Shown here in pieces: positions 47,447 to 58,788 of a DNA stretch of 64,000 nt. The DNA lies in the NCBI RefSeq assembly GCF_000426345.1, contig NZ_AUFE01000005.1:162529-226528 (forward strand), written 5' to 3'. How positions within the stretch are numbered: the stretch's first letter is position 1; each line of letters starts with the position of its first letter. The stretch comes from Cupriavidus phytohabitans (GTDB taxonomy: Bacteria > Pseudomonadota > Gammaproteobacteria > Burkholderiales > Burkholderiaceae). The notes beneath the pieces are model-generated. The model had not been told where the DNA came from and searched no databases. It saw only the letters and a list, made by a program, of their open reading frames with translations. The position numbers and the translations under genes were made by a program.

Positions 47447-50068
47447 ATGGCTCCTGACGAAGCACTGATCATGGAAATGCCGGTGAAAATGGCCCAGGGG
47501 ATCGCTCGGGAGTCGAGCCAGGATCTGGCAAGGGAATTCGACGTGTTCCTGACGCCGGTCTCGCGGCCGGACCTGGGCGAGATCCGCATCGACGAAGACC
47601 TGTTCCCGGTCGGCCGCACCGAACTGCCATTCGCTGCCTATCCCGAAGACCTCGCGGCGCCGCTGTCCCGGCGCCATGCGCGCATCTTTGCCGAGCAAGG
47701 TGCGGTCTATGTCGCCGATCTGGGCAGCAAGAACGGCACGCGCGTGAATGGCGCGGCGGTGGCGCGTCAGCCTGCCCAGCTGCGCGATGGCGACGAGGTG
47801 GCGTTCGGTCCCGCGCTGTCGTTCCGCGTGCGCTTGTCGCCGCGCGCGCCGCAGCCGGAGCCGCCGCGGGTTGCGTTGACCCTGTTGCCGGAACGCAGCG
47901 ATGTCGGGCTGCAGCCGATCCAGGTCGACGGCTTCCCGTATCTGATCAGCAAGGCCGACGATGCCTTTGCGCGCTATCGCGACAACTATCCGCAGCAGGT
48001 CAATTACCTGTCGCGCCGGCACGCGCACGTGTACCTGAAGGGCGGCGTGCCGTTCGTGGAAGACCTGGGCAGCACCAACGGCACCTTCGTCAACGGCACG
48101 CGCCTGGCGGACCACGGCGTGCCGCTGGATGACGGCGACCGCATCGCGTTCGGCGGCAGCCATTTCGTCTACAAGGCCGAGGTCCGCCGCGCCGGCGACG
48201 ACGATGCCACCGCGACGCGCACCACGCTGGAGCCTGCCGTGCCGGCGCCGGCGTCTGCTGAGCCGGCCGCACAAGACGATGATGACCGCACCACTTTTGT
48301 CGGCGCGGCCAATTCTTTCCTCGACATCTTCTGTGTCGACTACGCTTCGCACCAGGAAGACGAAGTCAATGCCGACGCCGAAGCCCAGGCCGCGGCCGCG
48401 ACCGCCGTGCCGGACCGCGCGCATCCATCGCGCAAGCGCGGGCGTGTCGCGCTCTTGCTGACCGAGGCGGCGCGCAGCTTCGGCCTCGACGACGGCGCAC
48501 GCCTGCGGCGCGCCGCGCGCTGGGGCAGCGCGCTATTGCTGCTGGCCCTACTCGCCGGCGTCGCGCTCTACTGGCACGGTGCCGACGAGCGCGCGGTGCA
48601 GACCCTGCATGCGGCGGGCGACTACGCTGGCGCCGCGAAGGCTGCCGACGGCTACCTCGCGCGCCATCCCGACGATGCCGACGTGCAAGTGCTCGGCACC
48701 GAAGCGCTGCTGCGCGCGTACGTGCCCGGGTGGGTCGCGAAGCTCAAGGCCGGCGACTTCGGCGGCGCCGATGCCGCGCTCGCACAGATGCGGCAGCTCA
48801 GCAGGAATAACGCAGACGCCCGGCCGCTGGTCGCCGAACTCGAATGGATCGGCAGGCTCGAACGCTATACCGCGCAGCGCGGCGCTGATGCGCCGATCCG
48901 CCTCTATGCCGACGAAGCGCCGATCCGGCAGCTGCTGGCGCACTGGAACCAGGACACCATTGCGCACCAGCGCGCGCTGGGCCGCATCGCCGCCGACGTT
49001 CCGGCATTCCGCGACCTCTATGCCGATGCGCTCAGCGACGTGCGCCGGCTGCAGAACGATGCGTCGGTCTATCTCGCGGCGATCACGCGGCTCGACGCCA
49101 GCATTGCCACGGAACTTGGCCGCGACCGCCCCGAAGCGCTGCAGCCGGTGATCGCCGACTATCGCGAGAAATATCCGCGCCTGGCGGGCCTGGACCAGGT
49201 GCAGGCGGACCTGGACCGCTACACCGCGCTGCTGCAGGCACTGCGCGCACGCCGCCCCGGCACGCTGGTGGCGCGGCTGGCCGACAGCCGCTTCGTTACG
49301 CCACCGTTCCAGGCCCAGTTCGCGCAACTGGCACCGCGGCTGCCGCCGCCGCAGATGGCAACGCAGTACGCCAGTGCCGCCGACGCATGGCAGAAGGGCG
49401 ACAGCAGCGCCGCGCTGGCAGGGTTCAGGCAGATCCAGGGCGGTGCGTGGAGCGATGACCTGGCGCGCGACCTCGCGCACAAGCAGAAGGTGGCGGCGCA
49501 GTTTGCCGAGCTGCAGTCCGAGCGCGGCAGCAAGGGTTATGAAGACCGCCTGCTCGGCTTCTACGCCATGCTCGACGCCGACGAGGACAAGTTCTTCGCC
49601 AGGGCGGTGGAAGCCGATGTCAACAGCGTGCGCGACAGCGCGTTGCGGCGTGCGCGCGAGCTGATGGGCAGCGCCGTCGCCGCGTGGAAGCAATACCGCA
49701 GCAACGGCGTGATCGGCAGCGAGCAGCGGCTTGAGCCCGGCATCTCGCCCAGGTTCCGTGCGCAGGCCCGGCTGTTGTCGCAGGCGCAGGAAGATGCGCG
49801 CCAGGGCATGCGCATCTTTACGCAGCTGCGCGCCGGCGAAAGCGCGGACCTGGCGCAGCTGGCCAAGGTCGAGGAAGAAATCCGCGCCGAGGCCGACCAG
49901 CAGCGCCATGCGCTGCGCGAACTGAGCACCGTGCTCGACCCGACCGTCCTCAAGACCAAGCTCGAGCTGATCGGCGGCGAAGACCGCGGCAAGCTGCCCG
50001 CGGACGCCGCGCCGAGTGACGCGGCCAACGTGACCCCCACGCCGCAGCAGCCCGCGAGGCAGCCATGA
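47447..50068 (+). CDS. Twin-FHA domain membrane protein
   Basis: 873 residues. Two FHA domains: the first about 30-130 (LSRRHARI, SKNGTRVNG) and the second about 145-250 (YLSRRHAHVYLKGG, STNGTFVNG); both keep the residues that bind phosphothreonine. An Asp-rich linker follows, then one membrane helix (about 359-378, GSALLLLALLAGVALYWHG) and a ~490-residue helical C-terminal part, probably periplasmic. I infer it reads phosphorylation by the kinase at 39875 and passes this to the exporter encoded just downstream. Its end overlaps the HlyD gene by four bases. Promoter at 47353. The start may be 47447 or 47471. Confidence 0.87.
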   Translation: MAPDEALIMEMPVKMAQGIARESSQDLAREFDVFLTPVSRPDLGEIRIDEDLFPVGRTELPFAAYPEDLAAPLSRRHARIFAEQGAVYVADLGSKNGTRVNGAAVARQPAQLRDGDEVAFGPALSFRVRLSPRAPQPEPPRVALTLLPERSDVGLQPIQVDGFPYLISKADDAFARYRDNYPQQVNYLSRRHAHVYLKGGVPFVEDLGSTNGTFVNGTRLADHGVPLDDGDRIAFGGSHFVYKAEVRRAGDDDATATRTTLEPAVPAPASAEPAAQDDDDRTTFVGAANSFLDIFCVDYASHQEDEVNADAEAQAAAATAVPDRAHPSRKRGRVALLLTEAARSFGLDDGARLRRAARWGSALLLLALLAGVALYWHGADERAVQTLHAAGDYAGAAKAADGYLARHPDDADVQVLGTEALLRAYVPGWVAKLKAGDFGGADAALAQMRQLSRNNADARPLVAELEWIGRLERYTAQRGADAPIRLYADEAPIRQLLAHWNQDTIAHQRALGRIAADVPAFRDLYADALSDVRRLQNDASVYLAAITRLDASIATELGRDRPEALQPVIADYREKYPRLAGLDQVQADLDRYTALLQALRARRPGTLVARLADSRFVTPPFQAQFAQLAPRLPPPQMATQYASAADAWQKGDSSAALAGFRQIQGGAWSDDLARDLAHKQKVAAQFAELQSERGSKGYEDRLLGFYAMLDADEDKFFARAVEADVNSVRDSALRRARELMGSAVAAWKQYRSNGVIGSEQRLEPGISPRFRAQARLLSQAQEDARQGMRIFTQLRAGESADLAQLAKVEEEIRAEADQQRHALRELSTVLDPTVLKTKLELIGGEDRGKLPADAAPSDAANVTPTPQQPARQP

Positions 50069-51444
50069 AGGACGATTCCCGCCGGGCCGGCCTGAAGCCC
50101 CTGTCCGAAGCGCTGGAGGATCACAGCGCCGACGGTATCGGCTTGCTTACCGCGGAACCGTCGCGGCTGGGCATGCTGACCATCGTCACCACGTTCGCGC
50201 TGGTGGTGTGCGGGCTGGTGTGGTCCTTCGTCGGCCACGCCGACGTCATCGTCACCGCGCAAGGCACGCTGGCCCCCGAATCCGAAGTGCGGCGCTTCTA
50301 TGCCCCGGTCGACGGAGAACTGGCCGACCTGTACGTCGCCGAAGGCCAGCCGGTGTCCAAGGACGACGTGCTGGCGCGGCTGAACGCGCGCGGCGCGATC
50401 GAGGCCGCCGCCAATGCGCTCGAAGCGCAGCTCAAGCTGGAGGACTCCGAGCGCGATTGGAAGCAGTTCCCGGAGAAGAAGGCGCTGATGGAACGCCGCG
50501 CCAACGCGCTCAAGCAGCAGATCGACGTGGCCACGCGCCAGCACGAGAATCGCCTGGCTCAAGGCACCACGCGGCTGGCCGAGGAACAGCGCGCGCAACT
50601 GCAGGAAGCGCGCAGCAACCTCGAAAACGCCCGGCGTGCACGCGAGTTCGCGCGCCAGGAGCAGGACCGCTATGCGCGCCTGCTGGCGCTGCCCGGCGGC
50701 GGCGGCGTGTCGCAGTCGCAGCTCGATGCCAAGCGCGCGGCGGCGCAGGACGCCGAGAACAACCTGCGCGTGGCGCAGTCGCGGCTGAGCGAGCTGGATG
50801 CCCGTCTCGCGCGCGAGATGACCCAGGCCAGCGCGCTGCTCGAAAGCAGCGGGCAGGACCTGGCCGGACTGCGCGTGCAGTATGACGCCGCGCTGCGCGA
50901 GATCGCCAGCACCGAGGACAAGCTGCGCCTGCAGGTGCAGACCGCGCGGCTGGTGGCCGACGCGGCCGCGCGCATCCGCTTCGAGAATATCGACAAGGAC
51001 AACTTCCTGCTGATCCTGGCGCCGGTGTCGGGCGTGATTACCGATGTCACTTCCACCCAGCGCGGCGACAAGGTGCAGGCGAACACGCCGCTGGGCGGGA
51101 TCGCGCCCAAGGATGCGCGCCCGGTGGTCAAGATCGTCATTGCCGAGCGCGACCGCGCGTTCCTGCGCGAAGGGTTGCTGGTCAAGCTCAAGTTCAGCGC
51201 CTTCCCGTACCAGCGCTACGGGATCATCGAAGGCACGCTGGAATTCATCTCGCCCGCGACCAAGCCGGGCCCCGACAAGCAGCCGGTCTACGAAGGCAGG
51301 GTGCGCCTGGCGCGCGACTACTACACCGTGGCCGACAACAAGTATCCGTTGCGCTATGGCATGACTGCCACGGCGGAGATCGTGGTGCGCGAGCGCCGCC
51401 TGATCGACCTGGGGCTCGACCCCTTCCGCGAGGTGGCGGGATAA
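50065..51444 (+). CDS. HlyD-family periplasmic adaptor
   Basis: 459 residues. A cytosolic N-terminus, one membrane helix (37-57), a biotinyl-lipoyl-like half (RRFYAPVDGELADLYVAEGQ), a long coiled-coil hairpin (about 115-300), the second lipoyl half (LAPVSGVITDVTSTQRGD) and a C-terminal beta-barrel region. This is the membrane-fusion protein linking an inner-membrane ABC exporter to an outer-membrane factor. It is coupled to the FHA gene (four-base overlap) and lies before the parvulin and the C39 transporter. Confidence 0.93.
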   Translation: MKDDSRRAGLKPLSEALEDHSADGIGLLTAEPSRLGMLTIVTTFALVVCGLVWSFVGHADVIVTAQGTLAPESEVRRFYAPVDGELADLYVAEGQPVSKDDVLARLNARGAIEAAANALEAQLKLEDSERDWKQFPEKKALMERRANALKQQIDVATRQHENRLAQGTTRLAEEQRAQLQEARSNLENARRAREFARQEQDRYARLLALPGGGGVSQSQLDAKRAAAQDAENNLRVAQSRLSELDARLAREMTQASALLESSGQDLAGLRVQYDAALREIASTEDKLRLQVQTARLVADAAARIRFENIDKDNFLLILAPVSGVITDVTSTQRGDKVQANTPLGGIAPKDARPVVKIVIAERDRAFLREGLLVKLKFSAFPYQRYGIIEGTLEFISPATKPGPDKQPVYEGRVRLARDYYTVADNKYPLRYGMTATAEIVVRERRLIDLGLDPFREVAG

Positions 51445-51527
51445 ATGCCGGCGGCAGCCGGGGGAACACAGCAACAGCCGATCTGGATGCCCGTGCGCAT
51501 GCGCCGGGCCGTCAAAGGAGCCTAGAC

Positions 51528-52280
51528 ATGACTGGCATTGTCCGTATCGACGACGAGGTGCTCGGCGTCGAGGAATTCGTGCGGCTGCTCAAGCTGACGG
51601 GGCAGTTCGAAGGGCTGGTCGAGCAGATGGTGCGCGACAAGCTGACCGTGCACGCCGCGAAGCGTCAGGGCATGGTGGTCACGCCCGACGAAATCCAGGA
51701 GCGCGCTGACCAGTTCCGCCGCGTGCAGGGCCTGCACCGCGCCGCCGACATGAACCACTACCTCGATGCGCTCAATGTCAGCCTCGACGAGTTCGAGGCG
51801 TTCATCACCGATAACCTGTACCAGGAACGGATGATGGAGCAGGTCTGCAGCGACGCCGCGGTGCAGGAGTACTTTGCGCTGAATTCGCCGCGCTTCGACA
51901 GCATCGAGGTCAGCCATATCGTGGTCGACAGCGAAGGCAAGGCCAAGGAGCTGATCTCATACCTGCAGGAAGATCCCGAGGCGTTCGCCGACATGGCGCG
52001 CGAGCATTCTATTGCCGACACGCGCGAGCACGGCGGCGAGATCGGCAAGGTGCTGCGCGGCTCGCTCAAGACCGATATCGAGGCCAAGGTGTTCAACGCG
52101 GAGCCGGGCGACCTGCTGGGGCCTTTCCCCGCGCCGGACCGCTCTTTCTTCGAAGTCTTCCTGGTGCGCGCCAAGCATCCCGCCACGCTCGACAGCGAAG
52201 TCGCGGTGGAGGTGCGGCGCCTGCTGCGCGAAGACTGGCTGATGGGCAGGGCGCAGGAACATGTCATCGAAGCCCGCTAG
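51528..52280 (+). CDS. Cytosolic parvulin-type peptidyl-prolyl isomerase
   Basis: 250 residues. The N-terminal helical part (VEEFVRLLKLTGQFEGLVEQ) resembles the SurA/PpiC chaperone core. The parvulin domain (about 120-225) has VSHIVVDSEGKAKELISYL, FADMAREHSIADTREHGGEI and GKVLRGSL. No signal peptide is present, unlike SurA or PpiD, so it should act in the cytosol, perhaps keeping the leader proteins unfolded for export. AAGGAG precedes the ATG. It overlaps the transporter gene by 20 bases. Confidence 0.88.
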   Translation: MTGIVRIDDEVLGVEEFVRLLKLTGQFEGLVEQMVRDKLTVHAAKRQGMVVTPDEIQERADQFRRVQGLHRAADMNHYLDALNVSLDEFEAFITDNLYQERMMEQVCSDAAVQEYFALNSPRFDSIEVSHIVVDSEGKAKELISYLQEDPEAFADMAREHSIADTREHGGEIGKVLRGSLKTDIEAKVFNAEPGDLLGPFPAPDRSFFEVFLVRAKHPATLDSEVAVEVRRLLREDWLMGRAQEHVIEAR

Positions 52281-55200
52281 CGAGTCTGGCGAAGCCGCCG
52301 CTGCTGCTGCCCCGGCGGCCCCGGCTGCCCCGACAGCGTCGGAAAGGCCCGAGGGCGGATCCGCGCTTGCCGCTTTCCTGGCCGGCGTGGAAATCCTGTC
52401 GGTGCTGACGCCGGAGGAACTGGCGCGCCTGGCCGATGCCGCGCAGGTGGTGACCTTTGGCTTTGGCGATACCGTCTGCAATGCCGGCGACGCGGCGGCC
52501 GGCCTGTTTATCGTCAAGTCGGGATCCGTGCGCGTGTTCAACGAAGAGCACGGCAAGGAAATCAGCATGGGCGTGCGCAAGGCCGGCGAGGTCTTTGCCG
52601 ATATCGCGCTGCTGCGCGAGTACCGGCATGAATCGTCGGTGCGCGCCTCGGGCAAGACCGAACTGCTGATGATCCCGCGCGCCGTGGCTGAGCCGGTGGT
52701 CGCCGGCAACCCGGCAGCGCTGGCCTTTGTCACCAGCTATGTCGCGATCAGTTCCGCCGGCGGCTTTGTCGCGCGGCTGTTCGACCTGCGCGGCAAGCTC
52801 GACAAGCAGGAACTGGCCGATGCCGTGCGCAGCGTGGGCGTCAAGCGCGTCAGCGCCGGCAAGGAGATCCTGAAGCAGGACGGGCGCGAGGACCGGCGCC
52901 TGTACGTGGTGCGCCAGGGCACCGTGCGCGTGGTGCGCAGCGAAGAGGGCAGCGAGTTTCCGCTGGCGACCCTTGGCCAGGGCGATATCTTCGGCGAGCG
53001 CGCCTGCGTGATGCGGCAGGAGCAGCTGGCATCGGCCGTCGCCGAGACCGATGTGCGCCTGCTGGTCATCCCCGAGAAGACCGTGCAGCTGATCCTGGAG
53101 CGCAACCCGCGCCTGCGCGAGGTGCTGGAAGAACGCATCCGCGCGCTCGACCGCGAGCTGCATCGGCAGAAGAAGCTGGCCGAGCGGCGCAAGCGCCCGG
53201 TGCTGCTTGACCTGCATTCGAAGCCCGAGCTGGGCGAAAAGCTGATCCGCCGCTTCGGCCTGGTCGAACAGGCCGAGGAAATGGATTGCGGCGCCGCCTG
53301 CCTGGCGATGATCTGCCGCCACTACGGCATCCCGATGACGCTGGGCAAGCTGCGCGAGCTGGCCAACGTGACCACGCAGGGCGCCACGCTCGAAAGCCTG
53401 GCGCGCGCCGGCGAGTCGCTCGGCTTCACCACGCGCGGGGTGCAGTGCACGCGCGACTCGCTGATGGGCTTCGAGCTGCCGTTCATCGTGCACTGGGAGG
53501 GCTACCACTACGTGGTGGTGTACGGCATCTCGTCGCGCTGGGTGTGGGTGGCCGATCCCGCCATCGGCTTCCGCAAGATGAGCGCGGAAGAGTTCGAGCG
53601 CGGCTGGAGCGGCACCTGCCTGCTGTTCTCGCCTGGCGAGAGCATGACGCAGCTGTCGGTGCAGCGCTCGCCGTGGCTGCGCTTCATCGGCTACCTGGCG
53701 CCGTACAAAAAGATCCTGGCGCACCTGTTCCTGGCGACCTTCGTGATCCAGATGCTGGGCGTGGTGCCGCCGCTGATCATCCAGAACATCCTCGACGGCG
53801 TAGTGGTGCACCAGAACGTGGGGCTGCTGCACCTGCTGATCGCGGGGCTGATCATCTCCAACGTGTTCTCGCAGCTGATGTCGACGATCCGCGCGTACCT
53901 GGCCAACTTCATGGTGCGCAACATGGACTTCGCCATGATGTCGCACTTCTTCAAGCACACGCTGTCGCTGCCGCTGTCGTTCTTCGCCAAGCGCAAGACC
54001 GGCGATATCTTCGCGCGCTTCCAGGAGAACCAGACCATCCGCGCCTTCCTGACCGAGTCGACGGTGACCACGGCGCTGAACCTGCTGATGGTGTTTATCT
54101 ACTTCACCATCATGTTCCTCTACAACGTCAAGCTGACGCTGCTGCTGATCGCCTTCGTGATCCCGATCGCGGCGCTGACGGTGGTGGTGACGCCCAGGGT
54201 CAAGACCTATGCGCGCGAGGTCTTTGCCACCTCGACCGATGCCAAGGCCTACCTGATGGAAACGCTGGGCGGCGCCGAAACCGTCAAGGGCATGGGCATC
54301 GAGCGTCCGGTGCGGCTGCGCTGGGAGCGCAAGTACACCAAGGCGCTGGAATCGCAATACAAGGCGCAGGCCTTCCATATCCTGGTGGGGTTGGTGAGCC
54401 AGCTGCTTAATGCGGCCACCACCATCGCGGTGCTGTGGGTAGGCGCGACGCTGGTGCTCGAGCGCGAGCTGACCATCGGCCAGCTGATCGCCTTCAATGC
54501 CTTCATGGGCAGCGTGCTGGCGCCGCTGATGGGGCTGGTGGCGTTGTGGGGCCAGCTCAACGATGCGGGCGTGGCGATGGAGCGGCTCGGCGACATGCTC
54601 GACCTGGAGCCCGAGCAGAAGCCGCAGGATGTGCTGTCGCGCGTGATGCTGCCCGACCTGCAGGGCGAGATCGTGATGAAGGACCTGTACTTCCGCTATG
54701 GCGGCGAGGACACGCCTTACGTGCTGGAGAACATCAGCTTCACTATCCGGCCGGGCGAGATGGTCGCCATCGTCGGGCGCAGCGGCTCGGGCAAGACCAC
54801 GCTGGCCAAGCTGCTGGTGGGCTTCTACAAGCCGACCGAGGGCTCGATGTCGGTCGACGGCTACGACCTCAATGTGATCGACGCGGCGTTCTACCGCGCG
54901 CAGGTCGGCTATGTGATGCAGTCCAACCTGCTGTTCTCCGGCACCATCGCCGAGAACATCGCCTGCGGCGACGACAGCCCCGACCGGCGCCGCATCGAGG
55001 AAGTGGCGCGCATGGCCGACGCCCATGCCTTTATCAGCAAGCTGCCACTGGGCTACGAGCAAGTGGTGGGCGAGCGCGGCATGGGCTTGTCGGGCGGACA
55101 GATCCAGCGGTTGTGCATCGCCCGCGCGCTGTACCACGACCCGCGGCTGCTGGTGTTCGACGAGGCGACCTCGGCGCTCGACACGCAATCCGAAAGCAAC

Positions 55201-55394
55201 ATCCTGGCGAACATGCAGGAGATCCTGCGCGGGCGTACCGCGGTCATCATCGCGCACCGCCTCAGCACCATCATGCAGGCCGACAAGATCCTGGTGCTGT
55301 ATGAAGGCGCGATCGTCGAGCAGGGCCGGCATGAGGAGCTGCTGGAACGCAAGGGCATGTATTACCAACTGGTGCAGAAGCAACTGAGCGCAGC

Positions 55395-55398
<4 letters not shown>
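52261..55398 (+). CDS. Peptidase C39 ABC exporter with tandem cNMP-binding domains
   Basis: 1045 residues, longer than usual (~700) peptidase-containing exporters. Two cyclic-nucleotide-binding-like domains come first (about 40-165 and 180-300; GDTVCNAGDAAAGLFIVKSG and GREDRRLYVVRQGTVRVV). The C39 domain follows with C343 (MDCGAACLAM), H416 (GYHYVVVYGI) and D432 (WVADPAIG). Six membrane helices (about 480-780) and an ABC ATPase complete it: Walker A GRSGSGKTT (K845), LSGGQIQRL (943-951), Walker B LLVFDEATSALD (D967, E968). It should cut leaders after GG and export the cores. Coupled to the parvulin and to the activator gene. Confidence 0.95.
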
Positions 55399-56738
<1,340 letters not shown>

Positions 56739-56758
56739 GGTGAAGGGTAGGGCGATGC

Positions 56759-57535
56759 TCAGGTGTCCAGCTCGGGATTGACCAGCGTCTTGTCCGAGCC
56801 GTAGGGATCGGTGGCCCGGACTACCACCACCGAGATGTTGTCGCGCCCGCCGGCATCGAGCGCCATCTTCAGCAGCGTCTGCGCGGCTTGCGGCGGGTCC
56901 TGTTGCGCCAGCACCGCGGCGATGTCGGGGTCGTCGACCTCGTTGCTCAGGCCGTCGCTGCACAACATGAAGATGTCGCCATCGGCAACTTCGGTCAGCA
57001 GCTGCTCCGGCGCCAGGGTTGCCGCGGCGCCCACGGCGCGCGTGATGGTGTTCTGCGCGGGATGGTGGCGCGCCTGCTCGGGTGTGATCAGGCCGCGCGC
57101 CAGCAGGCGCTCGACCTGGTTATGGTCGCGCGTCAGCCGCACCAGCTCGCCGCCGCGCAGCCGGTACAACCGGCTGTCGCCGGCCCACAGGCAGCCGCAG
57201 CGGCTGTCGCCGGCCAGCAGCACCACCACGGTGCTGCCGATGCAGCGCACGCCCAGCCGCGCGGCTTCGTCGACCAGCGCCAGGTTGACGCCCTGCATCG
57301 CCGCGCGCGTGGCCTCCATCCGGTCTTCCAGCAGCGGCTGCGGCGGCAGCGCGGCCAGCGCCTGGACCACGGCCTGGCTGGCGAAGTCGCCGACGGCATG
57401 GCCACCCATGCCGTCGGCGACCGCCCACAGCTGCTGCGCGGGCAGGTCCAGGCACGCATCCTCGTTGCGTTCGCGTACGCGGCCGACGTCGGTGCAGGCC
57501 GCCGAGGTCCACTGGAAGTGCGAATCGAAACCCAA
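56759..57535 (-). CDS. PP2C-type Ser/Thr protein phosphatase
   Basis: 258 residues from a TTG start at 57535, chosen because CGGAGG lies seven bases upstream; longer in-frame starts would run into the preceding peptide gene. All PP2C metal motifs are present: RVRERNEDAC, WAVADGMGGHAVGDFAS, LCSDGLSNEVDD and GGRDNISVVVVR. It should reverse the phosphorylation made by the kinase at 39875. It lies 70 bases after a double-glycine peptide gene on the same strand, so both probably follow the sigma-54 promoter at 57951. Confidence 0.9.
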   Translation of the reverse strand: MGFDSHFQWTSAACTDVGRVRERNEDACLDLPAQQLWAVADGMGGHAVGDFASQAVVQALAALPPQPLLEDRMEATRAAMQGVNLALVDEAARLGVRCIGSTVVVLLAGDSRCGCLWAGDSRLYRLRGGELVRLTRDHNQVERLLARGLITPEQARHHPAQNTITRAVGAAATLAPEQLLTEVADGDIFMLCSDGLSNEVDDPDIAAVLAQQDPPQAAQTLLKMALDAGGRDNISVVVVRATDPYGSDKTLVNPELDT

Positions 57536-57605
57536 ATCTAGCCTCCGCTCCGCGTCGCGCCCCTTCTTCGTGCCCCGTCGTGCCGGGGCGTGCCACGACA
57601 GGCAC

Positions 57606-57899
57606 TCAGACCAGGCGACCGTCGTTCCTCGCGCCCTGGTCTCCCTGGACACTGATATTGGAGTTGGGCGCGTTGTTGCGGATATCGATGTTCTGGAACT
57701 GGTTGTTCATCTGATCAGCATAGAAGCTGTAGTTGATCTCGTAAAAGTTGAACACCGCGCCGGCCGGCACCGGCGACGACGGCACGAACGGGCGGATCCA
57801 CCCGAACACCCACTGCCCGCCGGCACCGCGCACGCGGGCCATGGCGTCGGAAGCAAGTTCGCGGCAGCTGGCAAGGTCGTGGATAGCTAGGGTGGCCAT
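57606..57899 (-). CDS. Double-glycine leader small protein (97 residues), divergent
   Basis: Leader MATLAIHDLASCRELASDAM then ARVRGAGG: the position that is G25-G26 in the others is G25-A26, followed by G27-G28. Core: QWVFGWIRPFVPSSPVPAG, then aromatic and Asn/Gln-rich segments (FNFYEINYSFYADQMNNQF, QNIDIRNNAPNSNISVQ). No Cys in the core. It stands apart from the 89-residue group in sequence but shares the leader and sigma-54 control. The spacer upstream has CCCGGAGACAGAAAC before the ATG. Confidence 0.8.
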   Translation of the reverse strand: MATLAIHDLASCRELASDAMARVRGAGGQWVFGWIRPFVPSSPVPAGAVFNFYEINYSFYADQMNNQFQNIDIRNNAPNSNISVQGDQGARNDGRLV

Positions 57900-57950
57900 G
57901 TTTCTGTCTCCGGGTAGTCTCGGCGTCGTGCCGGGGCGGTACCGGAATAC

Positions 57951-57966
57951 AGCAAGGCACGTGCCA
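57951..57966 (-). promoter_or_regulatory. Sigma-54 promoter of the peptide-phosphatase unit
   Basis: Minus strand TGGCACG-TGCC-TTGCT: a perfect consensus -24/-12 promoter, 51 bases before the ATG. Confidence 0.9.
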
Positions 57967-58337
57967 ACGGTGCCAGCCGCCGGTTGGGTCGGCGCCAGAG
58001 CGCCATGCGGCGCGGGTTGCCGGCTGGCGGCACGGTGTCGCGCCATCAGCGGATCAGCAATATGCGTTGGCCTGGCGCCGACATCTGCGCGGACACCTGT
58101 CGGGATTTTCCCGCCACTGTAGCGCTCGCTGGGAAATGGCCGCTTCAGCCGCCACATTCCTCGGTTATGTGACGCTGGCCACCGATGCCGCATGCGCAGG
58201 CACTGGCGTTCGCGGCGGATATGCAGGCGCACTGACGCGTGCAGCCACATAAACGAATCCTGGACGGCGCGGCGGTCCGAGTCGGGTGACTTCCGGCAAG
58301 AGGATTTTGATATACTCCCCTCCTGCTTCAGGGTCCC
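57967..58337. other. Intergenic region before tRNA-Arg
   Basis: 371 bases with no supported gene; it should hold enhancer sites for the promoter at 57951, but no dyad like those at 39.7 or 44.7 kb is clear. A tRNA promoter lies at its right end. Confidence 0.45.
58287..58316 (+). promoter_or_regulatory. Promoter of tRNA-Arg
   Basis: TGACTT (58287-58292), 18-base spacer, TATACT (58311-58316), 22 bases before the tRNA. Confidence 0.55.
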
Positions 58338-58412
58338 CTCGCCGTAGTTCAATGGATAGAACGAGCGCCTCCTAAGCGCTAGATACAGGTTCGATTCCTG
58401 TCGGCGGGACCA
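58338..58412 (+). tRNA. tRNA-Arg (anticodon CCU)
   Basis: Acceptor CTCGCCG pairs with CGGCGGG, discriminator A, encoded CCA. D stem GTTC/GAAC. The anticodon arm AGCGC-CTCCTAA-GCGCT gives CCT. T arm ACAGG-TTCGATT-CCTGT. Reads AGG. Confidence 0.93.
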
Positions 58413-58554
58413 TAGTCTTCAGCAAAATCACCCCATCCCACGTCGATCCCAGCCGGGGGGCTGATTGCGCCTGGCGTTGCCTATACTTCCGCAAAGGCAA
58501 AGGTTGCGTTCCGGACACCTGCCGGCCGCAGCCTTGCCATACAGGGAGATCGCC

Positions 58555-58728
58555 ATGGCACGCGTCGGACTTCTCGTACGTTCACTAGTGTTGTTGCCGC
58601 TTCTCGGGCTCGCCGGCTGCATCTCGGTGCAGCGAACCGTTTCTGATCCGCCGCCGAGCGGCCGTACGGTCATCGTACCGCCGGGCTCCACCGTGACATG
58701 TACGCCTGGGCCGTGCGAGGTGCGGTAA
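58555..58728 (+). CDS. Small lipoprotein, 57 residues
   Basis: Lipoprotein signal peptide MARVGLLVRSLVLLPLLG with lipobox LAGC, leaving a ~35-residue Pro/Thr/Val-rich mature part with two more Cys (VTCTPGPCEV). AGGGAGATCGCC precedes the ATG. No family is recognised. It is a stand-alone gene after tRNA-Arg. Confidence 0.65.
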   Translation: MARVGLLVRSLVLLPLLGLAGCISVQRTVSDPPPSGRTVIVPPGSTVTCTPGPCEVR

Positions 58729-58788
58729 GTCGTCCAGTTACTACCAGCAATCAAGCCGGCTGCACTTACGGTCTGAGCATGGCGTGGC

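Noticed and set aside
52264..55383. Minus-strand ORF of more than 1000 codons over the exporter gene
   Set aside because: His/Gln/Arg-rich shadow with no domain; the + strand carries all C39 and ABC motifs.
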